Source: Candidatus Nanoarchaeia archaeon
GTDB taxonomy: Archaea > Nanobdellota > Nanobdellia > Woesearchaeales > UBA525
DNA: 64,000 bases
Reading direction: 5' to 3'
Assembly (NCBI GenBank): GCA_028279755.1
Contig: JANQNB010000020.1
Location: 62,001 to 126,000 of the forward strand
Below are positions 9,455 through 17,124 of this stretch, one piece after another (the first letter of the stretch is position 1; every line of letters starts with the position of its first letter). The translations under genes and the position numbers were made by a program. The notes beneath the pieces are model-generated. The model made no database searches. It was not told the DNA's origin and saw only the letters and a program-made list of their open reading frames with translations.

Positions 9455-11362
9455 TTATTTCCCGTTCTTCTCAAAGAATTCCTTGATCATCTTCTCGAAC
9501 AGCAAGGTGCTTTTCATGTTCCATTCTTTCGGGAAGAGGTTCAAATAACGGGGCCATTCGTAGCGCTCGTCGAGGAAAACGATCACGCCTTTGTCGCTCG
9601 ATGATCTGATGCACCTGCCAGCGCTCTGCAATGTCTTGTTGAACGCGGGAATGGTATAGCCGTATTCCCAGCCTTTCCGGAACTTTGCGTCGTAGTATTT
9701 GATGAGCGCGTTGGTTTCGAGATCAGGCTTGGTGAGCGGGAGGCCGACGACGACAACGGCTTTCAGTAAATCGCCAGGAAGATCAATTCCTTCTCCATAA
9801 TTACCTGTAATGACGCCGAGAAGGACTGCACCACCATTATTACTATAATCCTTGAACTTGTTCAGAAACACCATTTTTTCGTCCTTAGTCATCCCCCTTT
9901 GTTCAGCGAGCACAGTCTTGGGCAAGCCGTGATCCAGGTTCGCGTTGACTTTCTCGAGGATTGCGTAGCTTGGGAAGTAGACCGCGACGTTTCCTGGAAC
10001 CGCAAGCACGACTTTGCGCAGCACGTCTGCGATGTCCTGCCACATCTTGTCAGAGCGTTGCGTGAACTTCGTGCTCGTCTTGGGGATGATCAGGTTGAGC
10101 CGGTTCTCCTCTGGGAACGGGCTTTCCAAGATTGAGAGATTTGGTTCTGACACGCCGAGGAGCGCTGCGTACATGCCTGGCGGCGTGAGCGTGCCTGACA
10201 TGAGTATCGAACTGTGGCAGTTCTCGAAGACCTCGTGGGTGATGATGCTCGGGTCGAGGCAGCGGTTGTTCAGGTTGATGATCCATTCCTTCTGCCCGCG
10301 CTCGCGTTTCACGATCCGCGCCCTGCCTTGCTCTTCGACCTCGAGCCAGAGCTGGAGGAAGCCTGCGACCGCGCCGATGTAGCTGGCGCGTTGCTCTTCT
10401 CGGATGCCATCAGCCACTTTCTCCATCCACTCCAGGAGTGCGTCGGTGCTCGTGTGCATCGCTTCGAGTTTTGTCATGAGCGCGTCCTTGTTCACGTATT
10501 TCTCCGCTTCGCCGTCCACCGGCATGCCGTTGTCGTCGGTGAACAAGGCCATCTTCTGCAGGATATCGCCGAGCTGCTTGAGCTTCTTGCCGAGTTCGTC
10601 GTGCTTGTACTTCTCGGCTTCGCTCATCGCCCGGTTGAGCAGGATTGTCGAGAGCCGGTCGCTGCCCATCTCTTTCACGCGCTCAGGCAGGTTGTGGGCT
10701 TCGTCAACGACAAGGATGCACTCGTCCAATTGGCGGCCGATTCGTCCGAGGAACAATTTTCGGATGCCTGGGTCGAAGAGGTAGAGGTAATCAGTAACGA
10801 TCAGGCGCGCTCTCTTCGCGAGCAGGAGCGTGATCTCATACGGGCACAAGCCAGCTTTCCTGCTCGCAGTCTTGACTTCGTCGGTTCGCAAGGGAGTGAC
10901 CGCGCTGAGCTCTTTGAGCAATTGCTTGGTCTTCGGGCTGAGCTCCTCGCCTTTCTTGAGATTCTCGTAGTACTCGCATTGCTTGTCTGCTTTCATCGCC
11001 TTACAGTATTCGGCGAAGCTCCTGCTCTTCAGGCTTTCCACGCCTGGCTGGAGGCAGAGCCAGCGCTTGCCGATGAGGTTGACAACCGTGAAGTCGACGC
11101 CGTGCTTTTCCTTGATCTCGCGCGCTGTCTCGATCGCGATGTCGTGCTGCGTATGCCTGCCTGACATGAAGACCACGACGAGATCCTTCTCTATCGCGTG
11201 CTCGAGCGCTGGCGCGAGCGCTGCGACCGTCTTGCCCAGGCCTGTGGGCGCGTGCGCCACGAGGCTCTGCTTTGTCGTGATCGTGCTCTCCACAGCCTCG
11301 ATGAGCTTGTCCTGTTCCGGACGTACTTGATCATAAGGCCAGAGCTGTGGCATGGATGCCAT
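9455..11362 (-). CDS. XPD/Rad3-like (DEAD_2) superfamily 2 helicase
   Basis: Walker A 'HAPTGLGKTVAALAPALEHA', DEAH box 'VVDEAHNLPERV', motif VI-like 'QSAGRCIRSSSDKGVIVFLDERY', Cys residues of an Fe-S region. Start trimmed from 11563 to 11362 (MASMPQLWPYDQVRPEQ) because the upstream part overlaps the opposite-strand gene at 11494. Confidence 0.9.
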   Translation of the reverse strand: MASMPQLWPYDQVRPEQDKLIEAVESTITTKQSLVAHAPTGLGKTVAALAPALEHAIEKDLVVVFMSGRHTQHDIAIETAREIKEKHGVDFTVVNLIGKRWLCLQPGVESLKSRSFAEYCKAMKADKQCEYYENLKKGEELSPKTKQLLKELSAVTPLRTDEVKTASRKAGLCPYEITLLLAKRARLIVTDYLYLFDPGIRKLFLGRIGRQLDECILVVDEAHNLPERVKEMGSDRLSTILLNRAMSEAEKYKHDELGKKLKQLGDILQKMALFTDDNGMPVDGEAEKYVNKDALMTKLEAMHTSTDALLEWMEKVADGIREEQRASYIGAVAGFLQLWLEVEEQGRARIVKRERGQKEWIINLNNRCLDPSIITHEVFENCHSSILMSGTLTPPGMYAALLGVSEPNLSILESPFPEENRLNLIIPKTSTKFTQRSDKMWQDIADVLRKVVLAVPGNVAVYFPSYAILEKVNANLDHGLPKTVLAEQRGMTKDEKMVFLNKFKDYSNNGGAVLLGVITGNYGEGIDLPGDLLKAVVVVGLPLTKPDLETNALIKYYDAKFRKGWEYGYTIPAFNKTLQSAGRCIRSSSDKGVIVFLDERYEWPRYLNLFPKEWNMKSTLLFEKMIKEFFEKNGK

Positions 11363-11493
11363 GTGTGTGAGGAGAAGAAGGCGTTTTAAAAAAGCGATGG
11401 CAGCCTGGCCAGTGCGTTTTTTCGGCTGCAACGGTAAGAATTGCAATAATTGAGGAGGAAGACATTTCTTAACTATTTCCTTGACTGTGTTCC

Positions 11494-11823
11494 ATGAGCA
11501 AAGAACTCGAGACACGGGTGGAGACGCTGATGCGTCTGGAAGAGGAGAAGCGTGCTGCGTCAAAGAAGCAGTATGGTGCCAAGAAAGCCTATGATGCCGA
11601 GTATGGCGCAGTGTTTGCCATGGTGGAAAGCGGGCATGTCATGCCGAAGGGCTCCTCGCTTTTCGCTGAGATCGTGACCGAGCCTGCCGGGCGCGTCAAC
11701 CATAAGTACGCGCTTGAGAAGTTCGTTGCTGGTCATCCGCAGTATGCCAACACGATCCGGCAATTGCAGGAAGAGTCAAAGCAGCAGGATGTTGAGAAGC
11801 TGAAGTATGGTGCTGCAAGCTAG
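11494..11823 (+). CDS. hypothetical protein, 109 aa
   Basis: Complete ORF, 'MSKELETRVETLMRLEEEKRAASKKQ...', divergent from helicase. Confidence 0.6.
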   Translation: MSKELETRVETLMRLEEEKRAASKKQYGAKKAYDAEYGAVFAMVESGHVMPKGSSLFAEIVTEPAGRVNHKYALEKFVAGHPQYANTIRQLQEESKQQDVEKLKYGAAS

Positions 11824-12647
11824 CGTCGCTTTTTCAGCTTGTCGAGGAAGCTCTTCTTGGCAGCTCGTCTCTGAGGAGCGCCTTTACTTGCAGGCTTGCC
11901 TTTCTTCAGGCCCTGGAAGAAGTTCATGGCTTGCGTGTTGAGATCGTTGAGCATGTCCTTGCCTTTCGCCTTGGCTGAGCTCTTGACTGTCTTCTCCTTG
12001 TCCATGCCGACGAGCTTCTTGGCTTCGTTCACGCGCCGGTTCGCCATGCGTTTGAGGATGTCGCGCTGCTTCTCCCATTCGAGGGAGAGGTCGTGCATGA
12101 TACGCTGCATATTGTCGTACTTCATGCCGTACTTGCCATAGTTCACGAGGAACCAGACATACTTGACATGTCGCTGCTTGGGCACTTCGTCGGCGTAGCC
12201 GAGGAGGATGATGGCTTGCGCGCGTGCCACGCTTGGGATCTTGTACATGTCGTTGATCCTGTTCTCGTCGAACGCGCCGATCCAGCACGCGCCGACGCCG
12301 AGCGCGTGCGCCGCGAGGAGCATGTTCTGGATCATGGCTGCGCAATTCTGGATGGCGTAGAGCCGCTTGCCTCGCATGCCGAAGAACTTCTCTGCGATGT
12401 CGGTTTCGGCCACCACGATGATCGCGACCTGCGCTGTCATGAAGGCTTCCTGCTCGAGCGTATGGTGGTACAGGCTCTTGATCTTGTCAGGATCGTACTC
12501 GAAGAGGTATTTCCAGTTCTGCAGGTCGCCGGCGCAGGGCGCGTAGGTGCCTGCTTTCATGATCTCGATGATCTTGTCGAATTCGACTGGCACGTCCTTG
12601 AACTTCCTGATCGAGCGGCGCGTGTAGATGCAGTCGAAAATGTCCAT
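11820..12647 (-). CDS. nitroreductase-family protein with Lys-rich C-terminal extension
   Basis: 'MDIFDCIYTRRSIRKFKDVPVEFDKIIEIMKAGTYAPCAGDLQNWKYLF', 'GACWIGAFDENRINDMYKIP' are nitroreductase-family motifs. Confidence 0.88.
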   Translation of the reverse strand: MDIFDCIYTRRSIRKFKDVPVEFDKIIEIMKAGTYAPCAGDLQNWKYLFEYDPDKIKSLYHHTLEQEAFMTAQVAIIVVAETDIAEKFFGMRGKRLYAIQNCAAMIQNMLLAAHALGVGACWIGAFDENRINDMYKIPSVARAQAIILLGYADEVPKQRHVKYVWFLVNYGKYGMKYDNMQRIMHDLSLEWEKQRDILKRMANRRVNEAKKLVGMDKEKTVKSSAKAKGKDMLNDLNTQAMNFFQGLKKGKPASKGAPQRRAAKKSFLDKLKKRR

Positions 12648-12712
12648 AACAGCGTCCTTATAAAAAAGGCTTAATAAAGTTTACTCCTCCTATACCACTG
12701 CCGCGGTCTCCA

Positions 12713-12837
12713 AGACTCCCACTGCCTTGGCTTCAGAGCGGTGCCGAGCGATGACGAGCGCAGCGAAGTCATAGGACTACGCGAGGCGCCGATAATATAC
12801 CGCAGCGTAGCGAGGATAATTGCCGCAGTGGGAGTCT
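12713..12837. repeat. intergenic inverted repeat, 13-bp perfect arms (agactcccactgc ... gcagtgggagtct)
   Basis: Left arm 12713-12725, right arm 12825-12837, loop about 99 bp; right arm abuts the 3' end of the FKBP gene. Confidence 0.8.
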
Positions 12838-12838
12838 G

Positions 12839-13675
12839 CTATTTCTCCAGAATTTCCAGCAGGGTGATCTCGAACTCCAGGGTCTTGCCTGCCAGAGGGT
12901 GGTTGAAGTCGATGGTCACGTCTGTTTCGTTGAGCGCGATGACTGTGCCAGTGCCCCAGGTGCTCGAGCTCCAGATGTCGCCCACCTCGAGCAGGAGCGT
13001 GGTGATGATCTCCTCCTCGGTGATCGTGAGCAGTGCCGCGCCGAAGGGCGTCTCGATGATCGTGTTGTTCTGCGGATCTTGCCGCACAGTCATGTTCTCG
13101 TCGTCGATCGCGATGATCGTGCCGGGCCAGGGCGTGTCAGCAAGCTGTATGGTATCTCCTGGCTCTGCAATGAGCATGAGGCCGACAAAGTCCTGGCTCA
13201 GGCCTGCAATGACATAGGTGAGCCCTTTGATCTTCACTGGATCGCCGAGATTGATGCTTGGCAATTGTCCCTCGAGCTCGGCGCGTGGCACGTCGAGGAA
13301 GTGCCGTTCGGTCGTTATTCGGGGTGCGCGTTGCACGCGCTGTGTCGTGCTGACCTTGCCGCGCGCGTACGGGCCGTAGGCTTCGCCCGGTGGCAGTTCA
13401 ACAGTCTTTGTCTGGCCTGGCCGCATGCCGACGATGGCTTCTTCAAAGCCGCGGATCACTGATTGCTCGCCGATTAAGAGTTCGAGCGGGACGTATGCGC
13501 GGTTCTCGTTGTAGAGATCGTGCTCCATGGCCACTGCTTCAATGTTCGTGTCGAACACCGTGCCGTTGGCATCCCTGCCGATGTAGTCGACGCGCACGAC
13601 GTCTGTCCAGGTTGCCGGTTCGCCGCATGCGCTGAGGACGAGCAGGCTGAGCAGGAGCAATGGAAGGTATCTCAT
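12839..13675 (-). CDS. FKBP/SlyD-type peptidyl-prolyl isomerase lipoprotein
   Basis: Lipobox MRYLPLLLLSLLVLSACG; 'VRVDYIGRDANGTVFDTN', 'GEQSVIRGFEEAIVGMRPGQTKTVELPPGEAYGPY'. Start trimmed to 13675 (ATGA overlap with the dus gene). Confidence 0.88.
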   Translation of the reverse strand: MRYLPLLLLSLLVLSACGEPATWTDVVRVDYIGRDANGTVFDTNIEAVAMEHDLYNENRAYVPLELLIGEQSVIRGFEEAIVGMRPGQTKTVELPPGEAYGPYARGKVSTTQRVQRAPRITTERHFLDVPRAELEGQLPSINLGDPVKIKGLTYVIAGLSQDFVGLMLIAEPGDTIQLADTPWPGTIIAIDDENMTVRQDPQNNTIIETPFGAALLTITEEEIITTLLLEVGDIWSSSTWGTGTVIALNETDVTIDFNHPLAGKTLEFEITLLEILEK

Positions 13676-14670
13676 GTGTGCACCTGTGCGTTCATCACTG
13701 CTATAAGAGCTTTTGCATCCTGGGCCTGGCTGAGCGCGTGCCTGAGCTTGGCCCCGCCTGGCAGGCCTTTGGTGAAGTGCAGGGCATGCGCTTTGAGCTG
13801 TGGGAAAGGGATGGAATACTGTTGAGCGAGCTCGTAGTATTCGAAAAAACACTTGATATTAGTATTTTTAATATTTTTATTAATATTATTTTTATTATTA
13901 TTTAAGGATTTGCTTAAATTGTTACTATTACTTTTAATATTTTTATTAATACTCTTTAAAATATTAATTTCTGCGAAAATCCTGGGATTCCCGATCGCGC
14001 CGCGCGCCACCATGATATAATCGCAGCCGCTTTCTTGTTTCCTTTTCCAGAAGTCCTCGGCAGAGAACACGTCGCCGTTGCCGATGACAGGGATCTTCAC
14101 AGCCTGCTTCACAGCCTTGACTATGCTCCAGTCTGCCTCGCCAGTATAGCCTTGCTGCTGCGTTCTCCCGTGGACAGCAATGGCAGCAGCGCCAGCAGCT
14201 TCCGCAGCTTTCGCGACCTCGACCGCGTTGATCGATGTGTCGTCGATACCAGTGCGTATCTTTACAGTGACTGGCTTGCTGACTGCGTCGACGACCTTCT
14301 TGACAAGGTGGCCGATCTTTGCTGGATCGTTGAGCAATGCGCTGCCTGCGCCGGTCTTGATCACCTTGTGTGCAGGGCACCCGCAGTTCATGTCGATCAC
14401 GTCGAAATCCTGCTCGACACGCTTCGCAGCCTCGACAACTTCATCTTCATTACTTCCAAATAATTGTACTCCGACTGGTTTTTCAGAAGGGTCAGTAATC
14501 AATAACTCCTTAGTCTTTGCATTATTGCGTACCAAGGCTGCTGAGGAGACAAACTCTGTATAGGTCATGCCTGCTCCATAGCGCTTGCACAAGGCGCGGA
14601 ACGCGACATCAGTCACGCCAGCCATCGGCGAGAGAATGGCAGGGCTCGAGAGCTTCGGAAAGGGTGGCAT
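13672..14670 (-). CDS. dus: tRNA-dihydrouridine synthase with Asn/Lys-rich insertion
   Basis: 'ILSPMAGVTDVAFRALCKRYGAGMTYTEFVSS', 'DVIDMNCGCPAHKVIKTGAGSALL', 'KIRTGID', 'IAVHGRTQQQGYTGEADW', 'GNGDV'. Confidence 0.92.
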   Translation of the reverse strand: MPPFPKLSSPAILSPMAGVTDVAFRALCKRYGAGMTYTEFVSSAALVRNNAKTKELLITDPSEKPVGVQLFGSNEDEVVEAAKRVEQDFDVIDMNCGCPAHKVIKTGAGSALLNDPAKIGHLVKKVVDAVSKPVTVKIRTGIDDTSINAVEVAKAAEAAGAAAIAVHGRTQQQGYTGEADWSIVKAVKQAVKIPVIGNGDVFSAEDFWKRKQESGCDYIMVARGAIGNPRIFAEINILKSINKNIKSNSNNLSKSLNNNKNNINKNIKNTNIKCFFEYYELAQQYSIPFPQLKAHALHFTKGLPGGAKLRHALSQAQDAKALIAVMNAQVHT

Positions 14671-14747
14671 GCGTGTGTGGATCCTCTAGGTGTATTAAAG
14701 GATTAGGTATCAGTTAGTACCCATTTTATAGTAGTAAAAATAGAAAG

Positions 14748-14756
14748 ATTTAAATA
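14748..14756 (+). promoter_or_regulatory. TATA box for the histidine phosphatase gene
   Basis: atttaaata, about 54 bp upstream of ATG 14802. Confidence 0.55.
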
Positions 14757-14801
14757 CGATAACTTTCATACAATGACCAACACAGACCTTGGGGTGTAAT
14801 A

Positions 14802-15503
14802 ATGACACAACGAATGATTATTGACATAATGCGTCACGGAAAGAAGGCGAAAGGTCCTGACGGAAAGAGCTTGGATTGTCTTTCTGTTGAAGGCGCGCGG
14901 GAAGCGATGGACCATGGCGCTGAACTGTACGCAGGATACAATGCGAGTGACATTGTGGTGTACTCCAGCCCGCTGGTGCGAGCACAGCAAACCGGTCACT
15001 GTTTGATGATGGGTGCAGGTATTCCGGTAGGTGTTATCTCTGCTAGCGGCGATGGTGTCGCTACCACGGCCTCTGACTATCTTGGCCTGGCCACGATCAA
15101 GAATACGATGCAGCTGCCGAAAGATATGGGCTATGGTTCTGCATGGATCGCTGACTTTCTGGCGAGAAACGGTGGTGCTGAGCATGTTATCGGTGCTGAA
15201 CTGGGCGGATTTATCCGTGAAGCGTTGACGAGTCATCTTGATAACGATGTCCAAGAAGAGAATATTGTCGTTGGTGTGAGCCACGGTCCAAAAGTGGAGA
15301 TCGGTTATGGCAACCTCGTTGGTATTCGAGAGAGAGAAGCTATTGCTGAACTCGCAGCTGGTGAGCTGGATGGCGTCCGTTTGAAGATTGATGCCAGAGA
15401 TCAAGGAAACGACATTCAACACGTGACAGCTTCCTATAGAGGCGGTCCGGAGCGAAGAATCGACCCGGCACACTTTGCAAGCGTCGTTCACACGAACGGT
15501 TAA
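14802..15503 (+). CDS. histidine phosphatase superfamily (phosphoglycerate mutase-like/SixA-like)
   Basis: N-terminal 'IDIMRHGKKAKG' (RHG), 'VVYSSPLVRAQQTG', 'GVSHGPKVE' motif. Confidence 0.85.
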   Translation: MTQRMIIDIMRHGKKAKGPDGKSLDCLSVEGAREAMDHGAELYAGYNASDIVVYSSPLVRAQQTGHCLMMGAGIPVGVISASGDGVATTASDYLGLATIKNTMQLPKDMGYGSAWIADFLARNGGAEHVIGAELGGFIREALTSHLDNDVQEENIVVGVSHGPKVEIGYGNLVGIREREAIAELAAGELDGVRLKIDARDQGNDIQHVTASYRGGPERRIDPAHFASVVHTNG

Positions 15504-15551
15504 ACATCTTCGAAATCCTTTTAAAACGTCTTCAGTCTTCTGTTTTCTCAA

Positions 15552-15682
15552 GGGCCTGTTGCTCAGTCTGGATACCTGAGTAGGGCAATTAGAGCGCCGG
15601 TCTTATATGACCCTGCATCGCCAGCAATGGTGCAGAGCTCTGAGCGAGCCGGAGGTCGCGGGTTCAAATCCCGCCAGGCCCA
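15552..15682 (+). tRNA. tRNA-Ile(UAU) with BHB intron at 37/38 (15608-15646) and an extra 17-nt D-loop insertion
   Basis: Acceptor GGGCCTG/CAGGCCC + discriminator A; T-arm GCGGG-TTCAAAT-CCCGC; D-stem GCTC/GAGC; anticodon stem CCGGT/GCCGG; spliced anticodon loop CTTATAA (anticodon TAT, 15604-15606). Confidence 0.85.
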
Positions 15683-15684
15683 TT

Positions 15685-17124
15685 ATGGGTGAGTATACTT
15701 TCCTGTGGAGCAATACGCACCTCATGATGGTTGCGGAGAACAATCCCTGGAGCTTCCGCGACGTCAAGACACTCGGCTCGCTATCGACAGGAACGTTCGG
15801 CTTTGTCGAGCAGCGACGCATCCATTCGTTCCAGCACAACGATGGGCTGCTGAAACAGCACGAGGCAGGGAAGAAGTTTCTTGACGCAGCGTTCGCCGCT
15901 TCCTGGTTTGCTGAAGTCGAAGAAGTATTGGCACAGCACCGCGCGTTCTATCAGGAACTCTGGGCTGTCGACATGGAGGAAGCCAGCGATCAAGAATTGC
16001 TGGACTTGCTATCGCAAATCAACGAGTATTGGCGCGTGACGATCAGCTATTTCCGTGTGAGCCAGGCAGAATGGACCAAAGCGCTGGTGGAGATGCTCTT
16101 CAAGCGCCTGGCAACACACGATGTCGTCGGACTCGAAGCGCAGAATCTCTTGTCAGTCCTGAGCACTCCTGATGAGCTCGACGCGATCAACAAGGAAGAG
16201 CTCGCCCTGATCCAGCTCTGCTGTAAAAAAGAAGTGAGTGACGAGCACATCATCGCTCATCTTGAGCACTACCCCTGGATCTTCGCGAACCGTTTCACAT
16301 TGCAGGAATGGATCGACGAGTTCCAGGCGCGACTGGCGACAGTCAAGGCCGAAGGCGACACCGCGTTGAAAAAACGCGCCGCAGAGATGATCCTGAACAA
16401 GAAAGAACTGCATAAGGAACAGGAATCGCTCTATCAACGCTTCGATGATCCAGAGCTTGAACATTGCGGCAGGACACTTGCGCGACACGGCCTGACCCGC
16501 GTCATGATCAAAGAGCTCTGGGCTGGCGAGTTCTACTGGGTCAAGCTGCAGGAAGAACTGGTGAAACGCACCGGTGTCGATGCAGAAACCTTGTTCTTCT
16601 GCTATCGCGAAAAAGAGATCAAGGAACTCCTGCTGAACAAGAAGAAACTCAGCGAGGAAGAGATCGCTCGCCGCAAGGAGGTCTTTGTCTTCCGGTTTGA
16701 TGGCAAGGAGATCGCATTCTATTCAGGAAAGGAAGCGCGCGAGCTTGCTGAAGCAAACATCGGCGATTACCTGCACCCTGACAAGGATATGGAACTGAAA
16801 GGGCAGCCAGCGAGCCCGGGTAAAGTGCAGGGCCGTGCGATCGTGGTGAGCATCAACGATCCTGCGGACGAGCAGCGCGTGCGCAAGAAATTCAGGAAAG
16901 GCGACATCCTTGTCTCGCAGATGACACAGCCTGGGATGATGGATCTGGTCGCGAAAGCCGCTGGCATCGTGACTGATGAAGGCGGCATCGTGAGCCATGC
17001 AGCCATAGTCTCGCGCGAGTTCAAGATCCCCTGCGTTGTCGGCACGCACCTCGCCACAAAAGTCATCAAGGAGGGTGACATGATCGAAGTTGATGCTGAC
17101 GAGGGCATCGTGAGGAAAACATGA
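15685..17124 (+). CDS. protein with C-terminal PEP-utilising-enzyme mobile (phosphohistidine swivel) domain, paralogue 1
   Basis: C-terminus 'KGQPASPGKVQGRAIVV...GDILVSQMTQPGMMDLVAKAAGIVTDEGGIVSHAAIVSREFKIPCVVGT..A'. Start trimmed from 15607, which lies inside the tRNA. Confidence 0.85.
   Translation: MGEYTFLWSNTHLMMVAENNPWSFRDVKTLGSLSTGTFGFVEQRRIHSFQHNDGLLKQHEAGKKFLDAAFAASWFAEVEEVLAQHRAFYQELWAVDMEEASDQELLDLLSQINEYWRVTISYFRVSQAEWTKALVEMLFKRLATHDVVGLEAQNLLSVLSTPDELDAINKEELALIQLCCKKEVSDEHIIAHLEHYPWIFANRFTLQEWIDEFQARLATVKAEGDTALKKRAAEMILNKKELHKEQESLYQRFDDPELEHCGRTLARHGLTRVMIKELWAGEFYWVKLQEELVKRTGVDAETLFFCYREKEIKELLLNKKKLSEEEIARRKEVFVFRFDGKEIAFYSGKEARELAEANIGDYLHPDKDMELKGQPASPGKVQGRAIVVSINDPADEQRVRKKFRKGDILVSQMTQPGMMDLVAKAAGIVTDEGGIVSHAAIVSREFKIPCVVGTHLATKVIKEGDMIEVDADEGIVRKT

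Noticed and set aside
10214-11164. 316-aa + strand ORF opposite the helicase
   Set aside because: Helicase motifs on the - strand are unambiguous; + product is a shadow.
14706-14721. GGTA-N8-TACC dyad upstream of the histidine phosphatase gene
   Set aside because: Four-bp arms only; too short to support as an operator.
15607-15684. N-terminal extension of the PEP-swivel ORF
   Set aside because: Falls inside the tRNA gene; start moved to ATG 15685.
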